From positions 1 through 45,889 of the forward strand of contig CANMJA010000034.1 of NCBI GenBank assembly GCA_947498055.1: a stretch of DNA of 45,889 nucleotides. Direction: 5' to 3'. Made by a program: the position numbers and the translations under genes. Positions 1 to 8,166 of the stretch are shown here, in pieces; the first letter of the stretch is position 1; every line of letters begins with the position of its first letter. Source of the DNA: an uncultured Tenacibaculum sp. Lineage in GTDB: Bacteria; Bacteroidota; Bacteroidia; Flavobacteriales; Flavobacteriaceae. The notes under the pieces were generated by a model. The model saw only the letters and a list, made by a program, of their open reading frames with translations, ran no database searches and had not been told where the DNA came from.

Positions 1-45
1 ATTCCAAGTTGTAATCTGTTTTTTTACAAAAATCGAAAATCTATT

Positions 46-1041
46 TCAATTCACACACAACTTTTGTTCTTGATCCTTTAAAATGCCTAAATGTATAAGT
101 CTACTACCAGTTTGTCCAATCGGATTGATGCTTTTTCCAATTACGATTCCATTTTCAGGTGCAGTGTATTCTTTTAATTTGTTACCAAAAACATCTCTAA
201 TTGTAGCTATTAGTTCACCTTTTTTAAGGTATTGTGTAAGTTCTGCATGTACTTGAATAATACCACCAACATGACTATAAATCCAATATGATTTTTTACA
301 AATAATTGCTTTTTTCTCAGTTTCTTCTAAATTATCATCGTACATCTTTAAAAAAGACAAGGTATTGTATACACCTGTTAAACTAGAACGAATCATTCCT
401 TTTTGAAATTTATCAGGATCTCCAACTTCAATAGTAATTGCATCAATACCTAAATCAGCAGCAGCACCTCTTAAAGTTCCGTCTTTTGGGGGCGCATTTA
501 GTATAATTTTGGGATTTTGAATTAATGCTAATTGTTTTGCAATTTTTGAAGATAAATCTGCTCTAACATAATACGAATTAATTCTCCCAAAACTTGCGGT
601 ATGTAAATCTAATAAATAATCAAAGTTTCTTATAATTCTATTGATTACTCTACTAGCATATACTTTACTTCTATTACCATCTTTATCTCCTGGCATTATT
701 CTGTTTAAATCAACTCCATCTATAAAACGGCGTTCATTAACTAAAATAGAAGGAACATTCACCACAGGAATTCCTATTATAATTCCAGAAAGTTTTTCTA
801 AGTTAATGGAGTTAAATAAACGTTGTATAACAGACATCCCATTTAGCTCATTACCGTGAACTACAGCTGTAAGCCCTAAAACAGGTCCTTCTTTTATTCC
901 TTTACCAATGATTACAGGAATGTAAATAGGTTGGGATATACCGTTGGAAACTATATGCATCCAACGGTACGATAGTGTATTACTTTTGTAATCATTTAAT
1001 TTTATTCTTTTAATAATAGGAATTTTCTGAAATTTAGCCAT
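46..1041 (-). CDS. Succinylglutamate desuccinylase/aspartoacylase family zinc hydrolase
   Basis: This 331-residue protein belongs to the M14-like AstE/ASPA family, which hydrolyses N-acyl amino acids or releases amino acids from small conjugates. The metal site is visible: His62 and Glu65 in VHGNE, His147 in LDLHTAS, Arg114 in DLNR, and a likely catalytic Glu205 in TIEVGD. The C-terminal part (about 245-331) is the beta-barrel typical of the family, so the length is normal. There is no signal peptide, so it should be cytoplasmic. It is the last gene of the polyamine-type operon; its ATG overlaps the stop codon of the upstream ATP-grasp gene by one base, which suggests translational coupling. 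Pairing of an ATP-grasp ligase with a deacylase suggests making and breaking an amide conjugate, but the substrate is unknown. Confidence 0.85.
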   Translation of the reverse strand: MAKFQKIPIIKRIKLNDYKSNTLSYRWMHIVSNGISQPIYIPVIIGKGIKEGPVLGLTAVVHGNELNGMSVIQRLFNSINLEKLSGIIIGIPVVNVPSILVNERRFIDGVDLNRIMPGDKDGNRSKVYASRVINRIIRNFDYLLDLHTASFGRINSYYVRADLSSKIAKQLALIQNPKIILNAPPKDGTLRGAAADLGIDAITIEVGDPDKFQKGMIRSSLTGVYNTLSFLKMYDDNLEETEKKAIICKKSYWIYSHVGGIIQVHAELTQYLKKGELIATIRDVFGNKLKEYTAPENGIVIGKSINPIGQTGSRLIHLGILKDQEQKLCVN

Positions 1042-2465
1042 TATAGAATTTCTTTAATTAGTAGTTCGTCATCATTTAATGATTTAAATAATTTTCGTTT
1101 AAAAGTTCCTTTTTTATTTAGTAATTTAATAGCCATTTTATCAATTGCTATAGAAGTTAACACCGTTTGAATATAAGCTTCAATTAAATCATCAAGACCA
1201 ATACCTAAATTATTAAATTCTTTTCTTTCCATAAGTAAAAGCCTGTTTGTGTCAGATCCCCAACCTCCATTCTCTTTTATGTAAGATAAATTTGTTCCTA
1301 GTATATCCCAAGAAGCTTTGCCATCATCTAAGGTATCTTTTAATGGTGATTTAGCTCTTCTAGAATAAATAGAAATAGGTTTATAGCCATCTTTTGTAGC
1401 GTGTACCATCATTCTAAAATCTAAAACATAAGATAATCCTTTGTTATTAGGTATGGTACCTACATGATAATATTTACCTTCAGATGTTGTAGAGCTCCAA
1501 TTATAATTTCCAACTAAACTTTGTACAATAAACTTATCGTAGTCAAAATCCATTTTCATAAAATTTTCTAACTCTTTTTCATTTACTATAGTAAAAACGC
1601 CTTGCCCTGCATTGCTATAAGGAATTTTTACAACGGCTTTGCCTCCCATATTACTAATCCATAATGGAATTTCATTTTTGTTAACGTCCCAAATAGTATG
1701 AGGAGTGATAATTTTAAGGTTTTTCTCTAATAATTCTGCATTGTAAAAAGAATATGCTTTAGAAGCTATTAACTTATTTCTACCACCAGCCAAGCAAACT
1801 ATTGTAGGATTAATAATTTTTGTTTTAGAAAATATAGGTAAACGATTCCAAGGTTTTTGAGTTAAATATCTAAAGACTAAATCTAATTGAAGCCACTCAT
1901 TGTTGACTTTAAGTTGTATATACTCTCCAGAAATATTAATATGACTTTTATCTAAGTCATTATAATAGGGTACAAGAAAGACTTTTTTATTTAGCATATC
2001 TGCCATGGCATGAGCATAACCTGAAGCCTCCATATAATTTTTATCGTAAATAACAGCTATTGTATTATTAATCTTCTTTTTTAACAAAGGTTTTATAGTA
2101 TGTTCCATAAACTGCCTGTAGCCTCCTTGTTCTTTAAACTCATTAAGAAGTGGCATAGACTTTTGTCCAGAAGGACAGGAGTTATTTTCTATAATAACCA
2201 TCTGCCGCTTACCTTGTTCAGTAGTAACATGTAATAAATCGGCTCCTGATAAATGGTAATGCTTAGGCTTGTAATTTAAAATTTCTTTTAAATCGTTAGG
2301 ATTTACTTTAGGGTTTAAATGACAATATCTTTTAATTATTCTGTCACTGGTTAAGTTTAAAAAATAACTAACCATTGGGTGTATAGTTGCGTTTAAAGAT
2401 TTTTCATACCAATGATTTTCAGATTCAAAGGTATTAGGAAATATAATCTCTATTTCTTTTTGCAT
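1041..2465 (-). CDS. ATP-grasp domain ligase-like protein
   Basis: A 474-residue protein with features of an ATP-grasp carboxylate-amine ligase. A glycine-rich ATP-binding segment with a lysine (AVVKIPYSNAGQGVF, about residues 278-292) and a following charged region with DFRMMVHA and SRRAKSP match the central ATP-grasp pattern. The N-terminal 230 residues are specific to this group and I do not recognise the substrate domain. Such enzymes join a carboxylate to an amine using ATP. Position in an operon with arginine decarboxylase and agmatinase makes a polyamine or an amino acid a reasonable amine substrate, but this is inference. Start and stop both overlap neighbours by one base (TAATG), so it is translated in step with the VOC and deacylase genes. 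Confidence 0.7.
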   Translation of the reverse strand: MQKEIEIIFPNTFESENHWYEKSLNATIHPMVSYFLNLTSDRIIKRYCHLNPKVNPNDLKEILNYKPKHYHLSGADLLHVTTEQGKRQMVIIENNSCPSGQKSMPLLNEFKEQGGYRQFMEHTIKPLLKKKINNTIAVIYDKNYMEASGYAHAMADMLNKKVFLVPYYNDLDKSHINISGEYIQLKVNNEWLQLDLVFRYLTQKPWNRLPIFSKTKIINPTIVCLAGGRNKLIASKAYSFYNAELLEKNLKIITPHTIWDVNKNEIPLWISNMGGKAVVKIPYSNAGQGVFTIVNEKELENFMKMDFDYDKFIVQSLVGNYNWSSTTSEGKYYHVGTIPNNKGLSYVLDFRMMVHATKDGYKPISIYSRRAKSPLKDTLDDGKASWDILGTNLSYIKENGGWGSDTNRLLLMERKEFNNLGIGLDDLIEAYIQTVLTSIAIDKMAIKLLNKKGTFKRKLFKSLNDDELLIKEIL

Positions 2466-2872
2466 TATATGAAAATTTCGTTGCCTTTTGTAAAAGTTTT
2501 AAATTCTATATGATATCCATTTGGGTCTTTAATAAAGAAAGAACTTTGTTCCCCATTTTTATTTTCAAAAAAGGTTTTCTTAATTACAGTATCTGACCAT
2601 TGATTAATTTTTTCATAGATACTGTTCCATTGTTGATCATTTAAGATAATTCCAAAATGAAAAGAAGGGAGTTGCTCTTTTTCTAATAGATAAAAAGGGA
2701 AATCAAAATGGAATTTTTCTGCTAAAACAAATGTAATTTGATTACCAAAAAGATTAATATCAACCCAGTTATTTTTGTTTCTACCTATATTTAAGCCTAA
2801 ATTATTGCTGTAAAAATTAATTGTTTCTACTATGTTTTTACAAGGTAATGATATGTGAAAGTTTGCATTCAT
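2465..2872 (-). CDS. VOC (glyoxalase/bleomycin resistance) family protein
   Basis: A 135-residue single-module VOC protein. The start (FHISLPCKNIVETINFY) and the end (SSFFIKDPNGYHIEFKTF) are the two beta-alpha-beta-beta-beta halves of the fold. The terminal Glu in HIEFK and a His near the N-terminus (His6) are in the usual metal-ligand positions. The family includes glyoxalase I, extradiol dioxygenases and antibiotic-binding proteins; nothing in the sequence separates these. It lies two bases from the upstream small gene and its stop codon overlaps the start of the ATP-grasp gene, so it is a co-translated member of the operon and probably acts on the same metabolite. Confidence 0.8.
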   Translation of the reverse strand: MNANFHISLPCKNIVETINFYSNNLGLNIGRNKNNWVDINLFGNQITFVLAEKFHFDFPFYLLEKEQLPSFHFGIILNDQQWNSIYEKINQWSDTVIKKTFFENKNGEQSSFFIKDPNGYHIEFKTFTKGNEIFI

Positions 2873-2874
2873 AA

Positions 2875-3135
2875 TTATAAAAGGTTTAGGTTTTCTAGTT
2901 TAAGAACTATAAAATCTTCATCGTCTAAATCGTCAAAAATTTCTTTGTACTCTATTTCAAATTTTTTCCCTTTTAGAGCATCTGACTTTAGATCAAATTT
3001 TACTAAAATCATTTTATTAATTTCTTCAAAATCGATGATATCATTATTGTCTAGTTTAAAAATAAAATAACCATTTGTATATCCTTTATAAACACCTATT
3101 GAAGTCATTGATTGTTCTGCACTGTAATAATTCAT
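2875..3135 (-). CDS. Small conserved-looking hypothetical protein (86 aa)
   Basis: I do not recognise a family. The protein is acidic and mostly predicted beta and helix: an N-terminal half with alternating hydrophobics (YFIFKLDNNDIIDFEE) and a C-terminal half with an acidic stretch (FDDLDDEDF). It has no signal peptide, no membrane segment and no cysteines. It sits 11 bases after the 90-aa gene and 2 bases before the VOC gene in the polyamine operon, so it is very likely expressed. It may be an accessory subunit for one of the enzymes, but this is only suggested by context. Confidence 0.65.
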   Translation of the reverse strand: MNYYSAEQSMTSIGVYKGYTNGYFIFKLDNNDIIDFEEINKMILVKFDLKSDALKGKKFEIEYKEIFDDLDDEDFIVLKLENLNLL

Positions 3136-3146
3136 AATGAAAGTGT

Positions 3147-3419
3147 TTAAAAATTAGTATCATTAAAATCATCTAAATTATTTTCATCAAAAGAATTTTC
3201 ATCTTCGATGTATTGATCTATAGTATCTTCAAGTTTTCTACTGATTTTCACTAAATAAATAGTATCAGTAGATTTTACTTCTACAGCACTAATTGTTTTT
3301 CCTTCTGAATTTTGAAAAGAAATAATATCATCATACTCATATCCGTCAGGGTATTTTGCAACTAGTAGATTTAGTATGTCTGAAGTTAGTTTTTCATAAT
3401 CGACTATAACACGTTTCAT
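3147..3419 (-). CDS. Small acidic hypothetical protein (90 aa)
   Basis: Unrecognised. The first 65 residues look like a compact alpha/beta domain (N-terminal MKRVIVDYEKLTSDILNLL helix followed by strands around ISAVEVKSTDTIYLVKIS). The last 25 residues are strongly acidic and Asn-rich and probably disordered. It starts four bases after the deoxyhypusine synthase-like gene. A short acidic tail could bind a polyamine or a basic partner; this is speculation from composition. Its tight spacing on both sides makes it a real gene rather than a chance reading frame. Confidence 0.65.
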   Translation of the reverse strand: MKRVIVDYEKLTSDILNLLVAKYPDGYEYDDIISFQNSEGKTISAVEVKSTDTIYLVKISRKLEDTIDQYIEDENSFDENNLDDFNDTNF

Positions 3420-3423
3420 GAGA

Positions 3424-4404
3424 TTACATTTTTAATAAGTAGGCAAAAATTAAAGGAGCAACAATTGTAGCATCACTCTCTATCACAAACTTAGGAGTCT
3501 CTATATCTAATTTCCCCCAAGTTATTTTTTCATTAGGTACAGCTCCAGAATAAGAACCGTAACTTGTTGTAGAATCTGAAATCTGGCAGAAGTAACTCCA
3601 AAAAGGAGTATCTTCTCTTTCTAAATCTTGGTAGAGCATAGGTACTACACATATAGGAAAATCACCAGCAATACCTCCACCTATTTGAAAAAATCCTATT
3701 CCATTATTAGAATTTTCGGTATACCAATCTGCTAAAAAGGTCATATATTCAATACCTGATTTCATGGTTGAAGCTTTTAATTCTCCTTTCATAACATAAG
3801 AAGCAAAAATATTACCCATAGTAGAGTCTTCCCATCCAGGTACTACTATTGGTAAGTTTTTTTCTGCAGCTGCATACATCCATGAATCTTTAATGTCTAT
3901 TTCATAGTATTGTTCTAAAACACCTGATAATAATAGTTTATACATAAATTCATGAGGAAAAAAACGCTCTCCATTTTCTTCTGCGTCTTTCCATATTTTA
4001 TAAATATGCTTTTGTAGTCGTCTAAAGGCTTCCTCTTCAGGGATACAAGTATCTGTTACTCGATTTAGCCCTTTAAGTAATAAATCCCATTCGTCTTGAG
4101 GAGTTAAGTCACGATAATTTGGTACTCTCTTGTATTGAGAATGTGCGACTAAATTCATAATATCTTCTTCAAGGTTAGCACCAGTACAGGATATAATATG
4201 CACTTTATTTTGACGAATCATTTCTGCAAAAATTTTCCCTAATTCAGCAGTACTCATAGCTCCTGCTAATGAAACCAGCATCTTTGCCCCTTGCTCTAAT
4301 TGATTTTCATACTCTCTTGCAGCATCTACCAAAGATGCTGCATTAAAGTGTAAAAAATATTTTTCTAAAAATTCTGATATAGGATGGTTATTCACGTTTA
4401 TCAT
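3424..4404 (-). CDS. Deoxyhypusine synthase-like protein
   Basis: This 326-residue protein is a clear member of the deoxyhypusine synthase family, an NAD-dependent aminobutyl transferase that uses spermidine. The N-terminal ball-and-chain region, the SLAGAMSTAELG segment and the active-site segment EKITWGKLD are present; Lys298 corresponds to the lysine that forms the enzyme-substrate imine in eukaryotic DHS (a WGK context). Bacteria have no eIF5A, so the acceptor is not hypusine; bacterial homologues are thought to act on small polyamines, for example making homospermidine. It lies 28 bases downstream of agmatinase, which supplies putrescine. The retained lysine argues that it is catalytically active. 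Confidence 0.9.
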   Translation of the reverse strand: MINVNNHPISEFLEKYFLHFNAASLVDAAREYENQLEQGAKMLVSLAGAMSTAELGKIFAEMIRQNKVHIISCTGANLEEDIMNLVAHSQYKRVPNYRDLTPQDEWDLLLKGLNRVTDTCIPEEEAFRRLQKHIYKIWKDAEENGERFFPHEFMYKLLLSGVLEQYYEIDIKDSWMYAAAEKNLPIVVPGWEDSTMGNIFASYVMKGELKASTMKSGIEYMTFLADWYTENSNNGIGFFQIGGGIAGDFPICVVPMLYQDLEREDTPFWSYFCQISDSTTSYGSYSGAVPNEKITWGKLDIETPKFVIESDATIVAPLIFAYLLKM

Positions 4405-4432
4405 ACCGTTTTTATTTTCTAATGGCTATAAA

Positions 4433-5386
4433 TTAGTCTTCTAATTCATTTTTAAACTTGCTCAGTTTACTAAAAGGAGAATCCTTATCTTTTTGATGTT
4501 CTTCTATAAAATCATTTTCATCTTCATTATCATTAGTGTAAAATTTATAACTTAACATTTTATAGTAAAGTTTAGCAGCTATAAAGTCTGAAGATTTTTC
4601 ATGTTCATTAGGGCATAATTCAACAATATCAAAACCTACAACGTTCTTTTCTTCAAAAACTCTACGTAAGAAATCTAGGGTCTCATACCAAAACAATCCT
4701 CCAGGTTCAGGGGTGCCAGTACTTGGTAAAATAGAAGGATCAAAAGCATCTAAATCAAAAGAAATAAAAACATTGTCTGTAAGTAAATCAATTACTTCAT
4801 CTATCCAATATTCATTAGTAGCCATTTCATGAGCAAAAAACACTTTTTCAGAGTTCATAACTCTAGTTTCAGAAATATCCATGCTACGTATACCAACTTG
4901 TACTAAATTGGTGTTTTGACTAGCTTCATACATAGCACAAGCATGATTAAATGAAGTTTCATCATATTCTTTTCGTAAATCTGCATGTGCATCAATGTGT
5001 AAAACAGTTAAATTGTTATAACATTCATTAAAAGCTCTAATACTACCAATTGATATAGAATGTTCTCCACCAACAAGCGTTACAAACTTATTTCTGTTAA
5101 TATATTGTTTGGTTATTTGATGAACTGCATCTACCATAGCACCAGAAGATCTGTTTTCAGTAACAGTTTCTGCTAAATAAATTCCTTCTTTATATACTTC
5201 TGTTTGCGTTTCAATATCGTAGAGTTCCATGTTTTCTGAAGCTTCTAAAAAGGCTTCAGGCCCTTTGTCTGCTCCTTTTTGCCAAGTACTTGTTCCATCA
5301 TAAGGGACTGGTATTAAAACTATTTTAGAGGTGTCTATTTTACTATATTGTTCCGAAATTCCTGCATAAGTTCTATTTGCTTTCAT
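4433..5386 (-). CDS. speB: Agmatinase (arginase/ureohydrolase family)
   Basis: A 317-residue ureohydrolase that hydrolyses agmatine to putrescine and urea. The binuclear Mn site is complete: His109 in GGEHS, Asp132/His134/Asp136 in IDAHAD, and the two aspartates of SFDLDAFDP. Proline- and glycine-rich TPEPGG follows as usual. The last 40 residues are charged and not part of the core fold. Its start overlaps the 3' end of the arginine decarboxylase gene by 14 bases, so the two enzymes of the arginine-to-putrescine route are translationally coupled. Substrate choice between agmatine and arginine rests on this neighbour, and is fairly secure. Confidence 0.9.
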   Translation of the reverse strand: MKANRTYAGISEQYSKIDTSKIVLIPVPYDGTSTWQKGADKGPEAFLEASENMELYDIETQTEVYKEGIYLAETVTENRSSGAMVDAVHQITKQYINRNKFVTLVGGEHSISIGSIRAFNECYNNLTVLHIDAHADLRKEYDETSFNHACAMYEASQNTNLVQVGIRSMDISETRVMNSEKVFFAHEMATNEYWIDEVIDLLTDNVFISFDLDAFDPSILPSTGTPEPGGLFWYETLDFLRRVFEEKNVVGFDIVELCPNEHEKSSDFIAAKLYYKMLSYKFYTNDNEDENDFIEEHQKDKDSPFSKLSKFKNELED

Positions 5387-6776
5387 ATCCTAATATTGAT
5401 AGTAATTCTTTACTTTTTTGTTGTTCTTTAAATATTTTAGTAGTTATTTCTCCGTATTCATTTTTTTGAATTAAAATGTGTTTCGGATGTGGAATTAGAC
5501 AGTGTTGTAACCCTCCAAATCCACCAATAGATTCTTGGTAAGCTCCAGTATTAAAAAAGCCTATATACAAAGGGGAGCTTTTTTCATATTTGGGTAAATA
5601 AATAGCATTTACATGTTGTTCTGAATTGTAATAATCATCACTATCACAGGTTAGTCCTCCAAGAAGTACACGCTCGTATTCATGATTCCATTTATTTATG
5701 GGAAGCATTATAAAACGCTTATTAATAGCCCAACTATCTGGCAAAGTAGTAATGAATGATGAGTTTATCATATTCCACTTTTCACGATCGTTTTGTTTCT
5801 TTTGATATAAAACTTCATAAATGGCTCCGCTACTTTCACCAACGGTAAAGCTTCCAAATTCAGTAAAAATATTTGGAACGTCTACATTAGCTTGTTTACA
5901 GGCAGTTTTAATTTGATTGATAATTTCATCAATCATATATTCATAATCATAATCAAAAGCTAACGAATTTTTAATAGGAAAACCGCCTCCAATATTTAAG
6001 CTATTTAAACTGGGGCATATTTTTTTTAGATTAACATATACTTTTAAACATTTTAATAATTCATTCCAATAATATGCATTGTCTTTTATTCCTGTATTTA
6101 TAAAAAAGTGAAGCATTTTAAGTTCAACTTGTGAATTATTAGCAATTTCTCTTTCATAAAAAGAAACAATATTCTTATAACCAATTCCTAATCTACTTGT
6201 ATAAAACTCAAATTTTGGTTCTTCTTCAGAGGCAATTCGTATACCAACTTTAAACTTCTTAGTAGTTTCATCTAGTAATAAGTTTAGTTCTTCATAGTTA
6301 TCAATAATAGGTATACAGTTTTCATAACCATCTTCAATTAAATCTACAATATTTGTAATGTATTCGTTTCTTTTAAAACCATTACATAAAATGAAAGCTT
6401 GGTTGTTTAATTTACCTTCATTTTTTAAAGATTTCACAATATCTATATCAAAAGCAGAAGAAGTTTCTAGATGAATATCATTTTTTAATGCTTCCTCTAA
6501 AACATACTTAAAATGTGAACTTTTAGTACAATAGGAATAGTTATAACTACCCTTATAATTATGCTTTTTAATAGCTCTGTTAAACCAATTTTTTGTTTTA
6601 CAGATATTTTCAGAAATTTTAGGTAGGTATGTGAATTTAAGAGGAGTTCCATATTGTTTAATAAGATCCTCTAGAATGTTGATGTCATGGAAAAATAAAT
6701 TTCCATTTTCAGTTCGAAATTCCTTTTGAGGAAAATCAAATGTTTGTTCAATTAAATCTTTATATTTTGTATTCAT
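5373..6776 (-). CDS. speA: Arginine decarboxylase, fold-III PLP enzyme (short Bacteroidota type)
   Basis: A 467-residue decarboxylase converting arginine to agmatine, first step of putrescine synthesis. It has the alanine-racemase-like barrel with the PLP lysine in YSYCTKSSH (Lys85), the glycine-rich phosphate loop (NIGGGFPI), a TEFGSF segment and the CDSDD motif (TCDSDDYY) near residue 375 that supplies a substrate-binding Cys and Asp. It is far shorter than the E. coli SpeA of about 650 residues and lacks its extra insertion domains, as is usual in Bacteroidota. It is the first gene of the operon. A consensus-like -7 box lies at 7048-7055, which would give a leader of about 260 bases. Confidence 0.88.
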   Translation of the reverse strand: MNTKYKDLIEQTFDFPQKEFRTENGNLFFHDINILEDLIKQYGTPLKFTYLPKISENICKTKNWFNRAIKKHNYKGSYNYSYCTKSSHFKYVLEEALKNDIHLETSSAFDIDIVKSLKNEGKLNNQAFILCNGFKRNEYITNIVDLIEDGYENCIPIIDNYEELNLLLDETTKKFKVGIRIASEEEPKFEFYTSRLGIGYKNIVSFYEREIANNSQVELKMLHFFINTGIKDNAYYWNELLKCLKVYVNLKKICPSLNSLNIGGGFPIKNSLAFDYDYEYMIDEIINQIKTACKQANVDVPNIFTEFGSFTVGESSGAIYEVLYQKKQNDREKWNMINSSFITTLPDSWAINKRFIMLPINKWNHEYERVLLGGLTCDSDDYYNSEQHVNAIYLPKYEKSSPLYIGFFNTGAYQESIGGFGGLQHCLIPHPKHILIQKNEYGEITTKIFKEQQKSKELLSILGYESK

Positions 6777-6951
6777 TTTATTTCAATAAAAATTATAGAA
6801 AGTAAACCCTATAGCTATCTTATAGCTAGGTTTGTTATAACCCAAATTGAAAATGAATAACTAAACTAAAAGTTGCAAATACACACCTCTTAAACGAAGA
6901 TTTTGAAGTATGTTTAAAATTATAAAATTGGAAGAAACCTTAATTTTTTCG

Positions 6952-7003
6952 TTGTGTTTCCCAAACACAAAACAATTCTTTATCTCCCTATAAAAATTGT
7001 TTT
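6952..7003 (-). promoter_or_regulatory. Tandem hairpins in the putative leader of the polyamine operon
   Basis: Two perfect inverted repeats lie next to each other: 6995-7003 pairs with 6969-6977 (9 bp), and 6963-6970 pairs with 6952-6959 (8 bp, loop of three bases). They share one or two bases at the boundary. Neither is followed by a T-run in either direction, so they are not ordinary terminators. They lie between the -7-like box at 7048-7055 and the speA start at 6776, so in the minus-strand transcript they would be part of the 5' untranslated region. A regulatory role is inferred from position only. Confidence 0.35.
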
Positions 7004-7047
7004 CGAAATAAGCAAAACGTAACATTTTATTTTACCATAGGTATAAC

Positions 7048-7073
7048 CAAATGTAATCTTTTTTTTAATACAA
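7048..7073 (-). promoter_or_regulatory. Candidate promoter of the polyamine operon
   Basis: On the minus strand the -7 box TACATTTG (7048-7055) matches the Bacteroidota consensus TAnnTTTG exactly. A TTG at 7071-7073 lies 15 bases upstream, shorter than the usual 17-20, so the -33 element is uncertain. No better match was found in the 600-base gap upstream of speA. Confidence 0.4.
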
Positions 7074-7149
7074 AATAATTTTACTTTCTCTTTTGCGAAT
7101 ATTAATTAATATACATGTAAATGAGAGGCTTAATTGTTTGTGTAAAGTT

Positions 7150-7221
7150 AGTGGGTATAAAGAAATGGATAGTTTTATTCTCATAACCCGAAGGTCACTG
7201 GTTCGAGTCCAGTTCCCGCTA
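7150..7221 (+). pseudogene. Initiator tRNA (fMet, CAU) relic: intact 3' half, degenerate 5' half
   Basis: From 7180 to 7221 the sequence is a perfect tRNA 3' half: a seven-base anticodon loop with CAT at 7182-7184, the CCC side of the anticodon stem that marks initiator tRNA, the AAGGTC variable region, a complete T-arm (ACTGG / TTCGAGT / CCAGT) and a 3' acceptor strand. The 5' half (7150-7179) cannot form the anticodon stem or a D-arm; only the acceptor strand AGTGGGT still pairs at six of seven positions, one of them G-T. This is therefore not a working tRNA. The pattern, identity from the anticodon loop to the 3' end, is what integrases that use tRNA genes leave behind as an attachment site, but a decayed duplicate is equally possible. 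Confidence 0.7.
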
Positions 7222-7232
7222 CTAAATTCGAT

Positions 7233-7262
7233 AAACCTTTCAGGAAACTGGAAGGTTTTTTG
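7233..7262 (+). terminator. Intrinsic terminator after the tRNA relic
   Basis: A hairpin with paired arms AACCTT and AAGGTT around an inner CAG/CTG stem and a GAAA loop is followed by six T. It lies 12 bases beyond the 3' end of the tRNA relic, as expected for a former tRNA transcript terminator. In the other direction it could also end readthrough. Confidence 0.65.
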
Positions 7263-7385
7263 TTTATAACTATAACAATTTTTTAAACTTATTGTCTAAT
7301 TCAGGGATTATGCCCAATTGTTGTGGTTAAACATTTTTTGATACACTGCAATCTATAAATAGCAATGCATAGTACGTTAATATAA

Positions 7386-8156
7386 CTATAATTTATGACA
7401 AACAGGTAAAATTTCACCTTTTGCTAAAGCGTATCTTTCAACTAATTCTAGAGAAATTTGTTTGCTATAATCTATTTCATCTACTTTGAAACCTATAGAT
7501 CTAAGTTTATTAAAATAGTCTTTCCCATATACTCTAACATGGTCATATTGCCCAAAAATCTTGGCTCTTTCTTTTGGATCTGTTATAGAATTATCTTCAA
7601 ATGTTGTTTCTCTAGACATGTCTTGTGGAATTTGAAAAATTCCTAATCCTCCAGGTTTTAAGACACGATACAATTCTTGCATTGCTTTTGTATCGTCAGG
7701 GATATGTTCTAAGACATGATTACAAAAAATAATATCGAACGAATTATCTTCAAAAGGTAAATCACAAATATCTGCTTTTACATCCGCTATTGGTGACTCT
7801 AAATCTGTAGTTGTATACTCTATGTTATTTAACCTTTTAAAACGCTTTAAAAAACATTGCTCGGGTGCAAAATGCAATAGTTTTTTCTTTTCTTTTGAAG
7901 TAAAAAAATCTGTTTCATTTTTTAAATACAACCACAATAGGCGGTGTCTCTCTAGAGACAAAGTACTTGGAGATAGTACATTTTTTCGCTGCACTTCGTA
8001 CCCATAAGGAAGCATTTTTCGAAATGATTTTCCATCAATAGGGTCTGTAAACCTATTCCCTTTTAACCATAATGATAATAACGGTCTAACAAGATAGCTT
8101 GCCTTTATTAAAAAAGGACGAGGAATGGTATTTAATATCGTTTTAAAAAAAGACAA
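7386..8156 (-). CDS. Class I SAM-dependent methyltransferase
   Basis: A 256-residue methyltransferase of the Methyltransf_11 type. The Rossmann core spans about residues 85-185: LLHFAPE for motif I (atypical, lacking the usual GxGxG), TTDLESP for the acidic residue that binds SAM ribose, ICDLPFEDNSFDIIFCNHVLEHI for motifs II-III, and LYRVLKPGGLGIFQIP. The substrate is unknown. The start is TTG at 8156: an in-frame stop lies two codons upstream and the first ATG is about 48 codons downstream, which would remove a well-formed N-terminus. It lies 10 bases after methionine aminopeptidase and is probably co-transcribed with it. Confidence 0.8.
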   Translation of the reverse strand: MSFFKTILNTIPRPFLIKASYLVRPLLSLWLKGNRFTDPIDGKSFRKMLPYGYEVQRKNVLSPSTLSLERHRLLWLYLKNETDFFTSKEKKKLLHFAPEQCFLKRFKRLNNIEYTTTDLESPIADVKADICDLPFEDNSFDIIFCNHVLEHIPDDTKAMQELYRVLKPGGLGIFQIPQDMSRETTFEDNSITDPKERAKIFGQYDHVRVYGKDYFNKLRSIGFKVDEIDYSKQISLELVERYALAKGEILPVCHKL

Positions 8157-8166
8157 TAGTTATAAT

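Noticed and set aside
641..859. Plus-strand reading frame inside the aspartoacylase gene, and similar frames opposite other genes
   Set aside because: These are antisense shadows of well-supported genes without family features or their own signals.
7150..7221. A working tRNA-Met gene
   Set aside because: The anticodon stem cannot form: the 5' strand before the loop has only one or two possible pairs with CCCGA, and no D-arm is visible.
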